From NCBI GenBank assembly GCA_046542305.1, contig JBKHBQ010000111.1:1-11930 (forward strand): a stretch of DNA of 11,930 nt, given 5' to 3'. Made by a program: the position numbers and the translations under genes. Positions 1 through 6,800 of this stretch are shown here, piece by piece (the stretch's first letter is position 1; each line of letters starts with the position of its first letter). Origin of the DNA: JBKHBQ01 sp046542305. GTDB taxonomy: Bacteria; Bacteroidota; Bacteroidia; Bacteroidales; 4484-276. The notes beneath the pieces are model-generated. The model made no database searches and had not been told where the DNA came from. It worked only from the letters and a program-made list of their open reading frames with translations.

Positions 1-46
1 GGTATTTTATGTAATCGTCCTGATGGTGTCGCAAATTAAACTAATA

Positions 47-120
47 GCCACGAAGGCAGAAAGGCACCAAGAATTCACGCAGCGCTTTGTGTTGGTTTGG
101 TGGTTTTGAGCCTTGGTGGC
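47..120. repeat. Imperfect inverted-repeat element, arms about 25 bp
   Basis: The left arm (47-71) and the reverse complement of the right arm (96-120) agree at about 19 of 25 positions, both beginning GCCAC and sharing an AAGGC core. The arms are separated by a 24-nt centre containing an AGCGCT palindrome. It codes for nothing recognisable. From memory, similar GCCACGAAGGC-type palindromes occur repeatedly between genes of environmental Bacteroidota, so this is probably one copy of a REP-like or MITE-like interspersed repeat. Only one copy is visible here, so its repetitive nature is inferred. The 46 bases to its left hold nothing I recognise. Confidence 0.55.
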
Positions 121-195
121 GAAAAATGAAAATAAATCCTCCAAAATAAAATGCTTTCCTTTTCGAAGTTCGCTCTGGAGAAACCTCTAAAAAAA

Positions 196-231
196 AACTA
201 AGAAAATAGTTACTAAACTAAAATATTAGTT
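196..231. promoter_or_regulatory. Two tandem operator-like dyads, probable BlaI-family repressor sites
   Basis: Two dyads of the same design are present: AACTA (196-200), six bases, TAGTT (207-211); and AACTA (216-220), six bases, TAGTT (227-231). Each has perfect 5-bp arms, and the second extends to 6-bp arms. Their starts are exactly 20 bp apart, about two helical turns, so two repressor dimers could sit on the same face of the DNA. BlaI/MecI proteins are known to bind short dyads in front of their own genes, and the gene starting 38 bp downstream encodes such a repressor. Binding by this protein is inferred. The second dyad abuts the -7-like box at 233-240, which fits autorepression by blocking RNA polymerase. 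Confidence 0.7.
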
Positions 232-232
232 A

Positions 233-240
233 TAACTTTG
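233..240 (+). promoter_or_regulatory. Bacteroidota-type -7 promoter box of the BlaI operon
   Basis: The sequence TAACTTTG followed by C matches the Bacteroidota primary sigma consensus TAnnTTTG(Y) exactly. It lies 28 bp before the start codon at 269, implying a short A/T-rich leader of roughly 20 nt. No convincing -33 TTTG box is seen 19-21 bp upstream; that space is occupied by the tandem dyads, so the promoter may be intrinsically weak or mainly governed by the repressor. Confidence 0.6.
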
Positions 241-268
241 CGTTATCATTACAAAATTTAATTATAAA

Positions 269-649
269 ATGGTAATAAAAGAACTGACTAAAGCGGAAGA
301 ACAGGTGATGCAGGTACTGTGGAAGATAAAAAAGGGTTTTGTAAAAGATATCCTCGAATATTTTCCTGAGCCCCGGCCGGCTTACAATACCGTTTCCACC
401 ATCGTTCGCATCCTCGAGAAAAAGGAGTTCGTGGGCCACAAGGCTTATGGCAAAAGCCACGAGTATTTTCCGCTGATCTCCAAAAAGGAATACACCAAAA
501 CTTTCCTCAACGGATTTATCCGCAATTATTTCAGCGATTCGTACAAGCAAATGGTTTCGTTTTTTTCGAGGGAAAACAACCTGAGCATTGAAGAACTTGA
601 AGAGATCAGGGCGCTGATGGACGAACAGATCAAAGAAAAGAAACAATGA
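269..649 (+). CDS. BlaI/MecI/CopY-family transcriptional repressor
   Basis: The 126-residue product has the usual length of BlaI/MecI repressors. Residues about 5-72 form the winged-helix DNA-binding domain: an LTKAEEQVMQVLW-type first helix, then the family signature around AYNTVSTIVRILEKK (38-52) that forms the recognition helix, then the wing (GHKAYGKSHEYFPLI, 56-70). Residues about 73-126 are charged and helical, fitting the C-terminal dimerisation domain. Family members repress their own operon and are inactivated, often by cleavage, when a partner M56 membrane protease is activated. The ATG at 269 is chosen for its fit to the family N-terminus and to the promoter box. The stop overlaps the next start (ATGA, 646-649), indicating translational coupling. 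Nothing ties this copy to beta-lactamase control, because no beta-lactamase gene is in the window and the partner protease lacks a penicillin sensor. Confidence 0.93.
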   Translation: MVIKELTKAEEQVMQVLWKIKKGFVKDILEYFPEPRPAYNTVSTIVRILEKKEFVGHKAYGKSHEYFPLISKKEYTKTFLNGFIRNYFSDSYKQMVSFFSRENNLSIEELEEIRALMDEQIKEKKQ

Positions 650-1491
650 AACATTTTGCCGACATACCATTTGTAGAATTGCTGGAAAAACACCGCAACT
701 TCGCGATTGTATTTTTTTCGGTCCTGGGGCTGATGATTATTCTTTCACTGTCGCCCGGCCGGCGTTCGGTTGAGGAAATTTTTCATCAGGCATTGTCGGA
801 ATATAATCATGGTAACTACCTGCAGGCCATCGAACTTTACAGCGAGTTGATCGAAGAAAATCCCAACATCGCCAGTGCGTGGCAAAACCGGGGCAGTGCC
901 AAATATAAGGCTGGTTTTTTTGGTGGCGCGGTGTCGGATTATCTGAAGGCGGTAAAACTTAATCCGCTGAACGAAGAAAACTGGAACAGCCTGGCCCTGG
1001 CCTATAACAAAACCGGCGACGACCTGGATGCATTATCGGCAGCAAAAAACGCCATTGCCATCAATCCCGGCTATGCAGGGGCATACAATACGCTGGGCCT
1101 CATTAATTACCGGATGCTTTTTTTTAAGGATGCCGTGAGCTATTTCGATACCGCCATCAGCCTGAACCCTGATTATGCCGGGGCTTACCAGAACCGCGGC
1201 CTTGTAAAATCGAGAATGGGTATTGTTTATACCGCGCTCGACGATTTCCGGAAAGCCATCGAACTCAGGCCGGATTTCAGCGAAGCATACAATAACCGCG
1301 GATTGCTTTACTATTACGTAAACTACCTGCAAAGCGCCCTCAATGATTTCGAAGCGGCCATACACATCAACCCTGAAAACTACAAGGCATGGTACAACCG
1401 CGGGGTTGTAAAATTAAAAATGAATATGCGGGAGGAAGGCCTGGCTGACCTTGCGCGGTCGAAAGAGATAAAAAATAACAAGGATCATTAA
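646..1491 (+). CDS. Membrane-anchored tetratricopeptide repeat (TPR) protein
   Basis: The 281-residue product has a short N-terminal segment, one hydrophobic helix (about 18-36, NFAIVFFSVLGLMIILSLS) and then seven consecutive TPR units of exactly 34 residues. The repeats start near 41, 75, 109, 143, 177, 211 and 245 and fill the protein to within three residues of its end. Conserved TPR positions are clear, for example AYNTLGL, AYQNRGL, AYNNRGL, AWYNRGV and closing (I/L)NP turns. TPR solenoids bind other proteins, so this is probably a scaffold or adaptor fixed to the inner membrane. Topology is ambiguous because basic residues flank both sides of the helix. The gene overlaps the repressor by 4 bp and ends 10 bp before the M56 gene, so it is co-transcribed with both. 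A role in the signal pathway, as partner or target of the protease, is inferred from position only. No enzymatic motif is seen. Confidence 0.88.
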   Translation: MKHFADIPFVELLEKHRNFAIVFFSVLGLMIILSLSPGRRSVEEIFHQALSEYNHGNYLQAIELYSELIEENPNIASAWQNRGSAKYKAGFFGGAVSDYLKAVKLNPLNEENWNSLALAYNKTGDDLDALSAAKNAIAINPGYAGAYNTLGLINYRMLFFKDAVSYFDTAISLNPDYAGAYQNRGLVKSRMGIVYTALDDFRKAIELRPDFSEAYNNRGLLYYYVNYLQSALNDFEAAIHINPENYKAWYNRGVVKLKMNMREEGLADLARSKEIKNNKDH

Positions 1492-1501
1492 TTCTGATCA
1501 T

Positions 1502-2818
1502 ATGAACAATCTGATATTTTATTTACTCCAGTCAGGCATCAGCATTAGCTTGCTGTACGGGGTTTATTGGCTGTTTCTGAGAAAGGACACCTTTTTTGTG
1601 ATCAACCGTTTGTTCCTGGTTACCGCGGTGGTGTTTTCGCTGGTCTTCCCGCTTCTGAACATCAGGATTCCCATAAATGCTACAGACAATAACTATTTGG
1701 TCATGCTTGATGCCATCACGATTACGGCCGACGGACTCGGAAACACCGTACAACAAAATTTCGACACCTTTCAGCTCCTCGGCATTATTTACCTGACGGG
1801 CGTTTCCATCTTTTTCATCAAATTCCTGATCCAGGTTGGGCAATTGCTGTTGCTGGTGAGGAAATACGGAGTCTCCAAAGAGCAGGGACTCAATATCGTG
1901 TTCGTCGACAGAAATTATGCGCCGTTTTCGTTTTTCAACCTGATCTTTATCAACCGCCGCGATTTGAGCGAAACCAACATCAGGGAGATCATCACCCACG
2001 AGCAGGTGCACATCCGGCAGCGGCATTCCATCGACCTGATGATCCTGGAACTCGCAACCATCGTGCAGTGGTTTAATCCGTTCGTGTGGTTTTACCGCCA
2101 TTCGCTGAAAACAATTCACGAGTACCTTGCCGACGAAGGCGTGCTGCTAAGAGGCTTCGATGCCATCAACTACCAGAAGCTTTTGCTGGCGCAATCCACC
2201 GGCATTCAGGTAAACGATCTGACAAATAATTTCAATCATTCATTAATCAAAAAACGAATCCTTATGATGACAAAACTCAAATCCGGATCATGGGCACGGC
2301 TCAAGGTCCTCCTGGTTACCCCGGTTGCCTTTGTAATGGCGCTTGCTTTTATTGGCGTCGCCTGCGAAAACCAGCATGTGCAGGTTGAAAAACCGGTGCC
2401 AAATGTAGAAAATCAAAGCAATCAGCACGATCACCAATCCGATACCCCCATCTTCACTGTGGTGGAAGAAATGCCAACATTCCCGGGTGGGACCAAGGCG
2501 CTAATTGAATACATACGACAAAATGTGAAATATTCTGAAGAGGCCAGAAAGACCGGAAAACAGGGAACGGTTTTCGTCACTTTTGTGATCGAAAAAAATG
2601 GAAATGTCACCAATGTTAAAGTTTTGCGCGGGGTTGACAAATCTTTGGATGAGGTCGCGGTTAAAGCCATTGAGAACATGCCGGCCTGGAAACCGGGTAT
2701 GCAGCAGGGAGAACCTGTAAGGGTACAGTTTAACGTACCGGTTAGATTTACCCTGGGTCAGGACCACGAAAAAACACCTCCGCCGCCGCCTCCTGCGCCT
2801 GACAAGGATAGAAAATAA
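1502..2818 (+). CDS. M56-family (BlaR1-like) membrane metalloprotease with C-terminal TonB domain
   Basis: The 438-residue product has predicted membrane helices near 3-26, 31-54, 88-118 and 267-288. The M56 zinc-protease core lies between the third and fourth helices. The HEXXH motif is HEQVH (166-170), and the likely third zinc ligand is E207 in HEYLADE (206-212), 37 residues later as expected for the family. After the last helix comes a polar linker (about 289-318), then a TonB C-terminal-type domain (about 319-418) with FPGG (327-330), a typical QGTVFVTFVIEKNG strand region and MPAWKPG (393-399). A proline-rich tail ends the protein (six prolines, 426-431, then AP and charged residues). 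In BlaR1/MecR1 the equivalent position carries a penicillin-binding sensor; here it is replaced by the TonB domain, a fusion common in Bacteroidota. It probably senses an envelope state and triggers removal of the BlaI-like repressor encoded upstream. The ligand and the proteolytic target are not evident from sequence. Confidence 0.9.
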   Translation: MNNLIFYLLQSGISISLLYGVYWLFLRKDTFFVINRLFLVTAVVFSLVFPLLNIRIPINATDNNYLVMLDAITITADGLGNTVQQNFDTFQLLGIIYLTGVSIFFIKFLIQVGQLLLLVRKYGVSKEQGLNIVFVDRNYAPFSFFNLIFINRRDLSETNIREIITHEQVHIRQRHSIDLMILELATIVQWFNPFVWFYRHSLKTIHEYLADEGVLLRGFDAINYQKLLLAQSTGIQVNDLTNNFNHSLIKKRILMMTKLKSGSWARLKVLLVTPVAFVMALAFIGVACENQHVQVEKPVPNVENQSNQHDHQSDTPIFTVVEEMPTFPGGTKALIEYIRQNVKYSEEARKTGKQGTVFVTFVIEKNGNVTNVKVLRGVDKSLDEVAVKAIENMPAWKPGMQQGEPVRVQFNVPVRFTLGQDHEKTPPPPPPAPDKDRK

Positions 2819-2832
2819 TAACATTGCTTTCG

Positions 2833-2865
2833 AAAGCCGGCCGGTGTTTTTGGCCGGCTTTTTTT
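2833..2865 (+). terminator. Rho-independent terminator of the BlaI-TPR-M56 operon
   Basis: A perfect 10-bp stem, AAAGCCGGCC (2833-2842) pairing with GGCCGGCTTT (2852-2861), encloses a 9-nt loop and runs into a seven-T tract (2859-2865). It begins 14 bp after the stop of the M56 gene, closes the operon, and separates it from the downstream propeller gene. Confidence 0.92.
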
Positions 2866-2921
2866 ATCAACCTTTCTGTCGTTTGGTTGTTTGATAAACA
2901 GAAACTTTTAATTCGTCTGAT

Positions 2922-3791
2922 ATGAAAATTAAATTAGGAATTTCACTGATTAGCGGGTTGGTTGGCCTTTTTTTGTTTATGCCTTCCGGCGATGCTTTTT
3001 CACAGGCATACCATTCCGATCATGTAAAACAACTCTGGGCTTCTGACCAGGCATTCAAGGTTCCTGAGTCGGTGTTTTACGATGCGGAAAATGAAGTGCT
3101 TTACGTGTCCAATATCAACGGCAAACCCACGGATAAGGACGGAAACGGCTTCCTTTCTAAAATGAGCATCAACGGGAAGATCGAACGCCTGGAATGGATC
3201 ACCGGACTCAACGCGCCCAAAGGCATGAACATGAAGGACGGAAAATTATATGTTGCCGATATCGACCGCGTGGCCGAAATCGACGTGCAAAAAGGATCGC
3301 TGATCAGGTTTTTCGAAGCGGAGAATGCGGAATTCCTCAACGACATCACCATCGATGACAAAGGAGTGATTTATGTTTCGGATATGAGCACCGGCGCAGT
3401 GTACAGGATCAAGGACGGGATGATCTCCGAATGGTTTCCTTCGGGCACGTTTAAAAGCCCCAACGGGATGAATTTCATGGACGGAAAGGTGTATCTGGGA
3501 ACAAAAGGCGCCATCATTGCCATCGATCCCGAAACCAAGGCACAGGAAACCACAGCTACCTTCGAAGGATCGGTGGACGGACTGGAAATCGACATGCAGG
3601 GCAGGTTTGTGTTTTCGGACTGGAACGGATTGGTGCGGCGTACCGAACCCGGCGGTGAACCCGAAGTGCTTTTCAACACCACCGACAAGAAAATTCAGGC
3701 CGCCGACATCCACCTGATGCGTGAAGAGCATGTATTGCTTGTGCCCACATTCTACGACAACAGGGTTGTGGCATATAAGATGCTGGATTAA
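2922..3791 (+). CDS. Exported SMP-30/gluconolactonase-like beta-propeller protein
   Basis: The 289-residue product has a signal peptide (1 to about 28: basic start, hydrophobic core GISLISGLVGLFLF, then SGDAFSQA), so the mature protein is probably periplasmic. The rest is repetitive beta-structure typical of a six-bladed propeller, with strands such as LYVSNI, LYVADI, IYVSDM and VYLGTK. Four residues fall where the divalent-metal ligands of the SMP-30/gluconolactonase family are expected: E49 (VPESV), N140 (FLNDIT), N181 (SPNGMN) and D219 (VDGLEID). Relatives hydrolyse lactones or act as strictosidine-synthase-like or NHL-type propellers; the substrate here cannot be read from sequence. The gene stands alone, with terminators on both sides. 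A perfect TGTTT-gat-AAACA dyad lies at 2888-2900, but no clear TAnnTTTG box is seen. The ATG at 2922 is chosen because it yields the complete signal peptide. Confidence 0.8.
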   Translation: MKIKLGISLISGLVGLFLFMPSGDAFSQAYHSDHVKQLWASDQAFKVPESVFYDAENEVLYVSNINGKPTDKDGNGFLSKMSINGKIERLEWITGLNAPKGMNMKDGKLYVADIDRVAEIDVQKGSLIRFFEAENAEFLNDITIDDKGVIYVSDMSTGAVYRIKDGMISEWFPSGTFKSPNGMNFMDGKVYLGTKGAIIAIDPETKAQETTATFEGSVDGLEIDMQGRFVFSDWNGLVRRTEPGGEPEVLFNTTDKKIQAADIHLMREEHVLLVPTFYDNRVVAYKMLD

Positions 3792-3807
3792 TAAAATTTT
3801 TTACCTG

Positions 3808-3855
3808 AAAAAAGTGAAGGCCTCGCGCACATGCGCCCGAGGCCTTCATTTTTTA
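3808..3855. terminator. Bidirectional intrinsic terminator between convergent genes
   Basis: An 11-bp perfect stem, TGAAGGCCTCG (3815-3825) with CGAGGCCTTCA (3838-3848), has a 12-nt top that can add a small GCGC/GCGC extension. It is preceded by an A tract (3808-3813) and followed by a T tract (3849-3854), so a U-tract follows the hairpin on either strand. It serves both the + strand propeller gene ending at 3791 and the - strand giant gene. The stop codon of the giant gene (3853-3855) lies inside the T tract. Confidence 0.9.
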
Positions 3856-6800
3856 TCTGATGATGAGTTTTTTCACCACCACCTGTTGATGGCTGCTCAG
3901 TTTGATCTGATACAAGCCCGGTGACAGGAATGACAGATCGAGATCAACTGCGCGGGTATGATTGGTTTCTATGGACTTCATAACCTTACCGGCAGATGAA
4001 TAGATCTCAATCTTGCCGAATGACCTGATGCCTGAAATTTTTACGCTTCCGTCGGTCGGGTTGGGGAAGATACTCACCGTGGTGGCAATCATCTGGTTAA
4101 TGCCGAGTGCTGAAAGTTTAAAATCAGTTATCACGGAAATCCCTTCTTCAGCAAAAATATGCATGTTTGGCCGGCTGCCGTCGAATTCCGGTTCCATGCT
4201 CATAATTTCTCCGGATTCGCGTTGTATGACTTTAAAATGCATCGGTTCGCCATTTTCAAAACCGGTTTTGTTATCCGTTGCAGGATCATCGGCAAATGCC
4301 GACAAAACAATATACTGTTCCGCATCACCGGCCTGAATGACACCGCAACACAGATCACCGTCAAAAACGCCGATCACATCGCCGGGCTTCAGCAATTGGT
4401 TCGCCAGGACGATGCCGATTACATGCGATGCAGGCGAAACCACAATGTCGTTCCACGGATGAGCCGGGAATGCCGGTTTACGTTTTTGTACGGTTACGCT
4501 TTCATCTGCATTTGGCGGGAAGATGATCGATCCCGGAATGCCCAGCCGCGCTAAATATGCATTGCCGGGTTCGAGGTTTCCGAGGGTATTTATTCCCATA
4601 TCGGGCCAGTATACGCCCAGACCCGCCACATCCTTCAGGATGTCAAGGTTTGTGCCGGCAAACAGCGCCACCGGATCAACAGGGACATTGCAGATCACCG
4701 GCACCATGTTCCAGCCGTCCGACAGGGTGAAATTTTTATTCGGTTCGTCTTCACCCATGACCGGCAATGTAGATGATCCTGACATTTTCAGCTTGTAGGC
4801 CGACTGGCTGTTCCAGGTTCCGATGGTGTTCACGGGACCGGCCGGATAATAGATGCCGCCAGTATAGGTTGCCGCAAGGATCAGATCTGATACCACAGGA
4901 TTAAATACGTCCTCCATCGAATTTTCCACCGGCATGATATGGCTCGACAATCCCTGCCATCCTGCAATCAATCCGATGCTGTGGGTTCCGTACGGTGCCT
5001 GTGTAACTGTGACGGTCAGGGCCGGGGTGCCGCCGCTGGCTGTAACGTGAATTTCTGACATGCGGACTGCACCACTCATGTTTTGGTTGAAGTAAGCCGT
5101 TATGGTGCCATTGCCGCTGCCCGATGCAGGCACGACGCTCAGCCAGGGCGAAGACTCGGATACCGTCCAGCCTGTGTTGGATGTGACGCTGAAGGTCGTG
5201 TTACCGGCATCAGGCCCCACATCCCGGTTGGCAGGCGTAACGGCGAGGCTGGGCGCAACTCCCGCCTGCACCACGCTTACCAACACATCGGGTACGCCTT
5301 CGGCCGATACGGTGATCTCGCCGGTTCGGGAATTAACTGTAGTGTTCTGGGTGTAGTTGACGGTGAGCGTTCCGTTGTCCGATCCGCTCATCGGATTCAC
5401 GCTGAACCAGGGAACACTTTCAGACACGGTCCAGTCGAGGTTGGAGGTAACGCTGAAGGTGGTGCTGCCCGCAGGAGCGTCTACATTGCGAATGGCCGGT
5501 GTAACGTTTAGTGTGGCTTCATACCAGTCGATCAGGTTGTTTGGATCGTAATCAAAATCTTCACCCGAAAAAGCGCCCGAATAATCCATAAACATCAGAT
5601 GGCCCATGTTGAGGTCCTTGGCCACGTTATAGGCAGTGGTGGCTTCCGGGAATACGGCACCTGTAATGGTCAGATCCTGGTTATTGTTGATCGACAGTAA
5701 TACCGATCCGGCCGTGCCGTCACCATTTCTGAAAGTGCAGTGGTTGAAACTATGCATGGCATCCACGGTGGCGCCATTCATCACATTTACCCCGTCCGGC
5801 CCTTTCATGTATTCGAAAACAGCATGTTCGGCGCGAATGGTCCCGCCGGTATTTACAACGAAGGTGTAGTATGCCGGTGCATTCCAAACGGTAATTTCGG
5901 CAGGATCGGCCTGGGTGCCCATGACTTCGAGTGTTCCTCCGGACTGTACACTCAACTGGTTGTCGAAACCGACCTCCAGTGAAGCGCCTGCATCCACGAT
6001 CAGGGTGGCGTTATCCGTGATCGTTACGTTATTTGTACACCGGATGTAATTTCCGTTCATATTTAATGTTCCCCGGTCAAGGATCAGATCCTTGTCGTTT
6101 AAAATATGCATGGGACTTTCGAGGGTTAATGACGCAGTGGATGAGGATTTGTTTAAAAATGTCGTATTCCTGATATAGGATGAACCGGTGGCATCATTGC
6201 GGAAAATGGTGTTTTGATTGCCCACAAAATATACCATGCCCCTGGGGAGAAAAGCGCCATCCGGTTCAATGGTTACATCGCCGTGGTAATAATGATTGCG
6301 GGTGGTGTTGTCGTCAACCCAATTGCCGTTAAGAACCTGCAGATCGCCAAAGCACTCGATGGTAGTTGTATTCATAACTTGCGTTGCTTCATTATCGATC
6401 ACCAGGTTGTAAAACTTTTCAGTTGGCGCAGCAGAATTTAATTCCTGATCGATTAAGCCGTCGAACGTAAAAGTTGAATATCCCGGGAAGAACCCCTGAA
6501 TGCTGTTTAAATCTTCTAAATTGCCCCTAACAAAAATCTCAGCGACTGTTGCAGACGGAACGATTAGTTGCGCTCCTTGTGATATTACCAGGCTGCTGTC
6601 GACCTCCAGCACCGAATTGCTGCCAAGGTTAAGGCTTCCGCCGAGGATTCTGCAATCGTGCAAGGCATGAACGGTTACACCATCAGCAATATAGGTTTCA
6701 TCCACGATTCTTGAGCCAGCCGCAGGTGTGCCATCGGTAAGGTAGTCGAAGATGTACAGGTCGTAAAATGTTTCATCGGTGAGGATGTTTGAGTAGGTTT

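Noticed and set aside
230..670. 146-residue open frame on the - strand opposite the BlaI gene
   Set aside because: It is antisense to a clear BlaI family gene and runs across the promoter region; the product looks like reversed-frame composition with no domain.
1532..2119. 195-residue open frame on the - strand opposite the M56 gene
   Set aside because: It is a shadow frame. The + strand reading has the full M56 motif, membrane helices and operon context, while the antisense product shows no recognisable pattern.
2344..2368. Possible internal lipobox (GVAC, residues 285-288) at the end of the last membrane helix of the M56 protein
   Set aside because: The -3 position is glycine instead of L/V/I, and the cysteine follows an internal fourth helix, not an N-terminal signal peptide, so lipidation is not supported.
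269..2818. Interpretation as a beta-lactam resistance locus
   Set aside because: A BlaI-like repressor and BlaR1-like protease are present, but there is no beta-lactamase or PBP gene and the penicillin-binding sensor domain is absent.
3808..3855. Possible small RNA or attenuator between the convergent genes
   Set aside because: The symmetrical A-tract/hairpin/T-tract layout between two gene ends is fully explained by a bidirectional terminator.
5083..5511. 142-residue + strand open frame under the BACON domains
   Set aside because: The - strand frame encodes two clear BACON domains here; the antisense frame is a by-product of codon composition.
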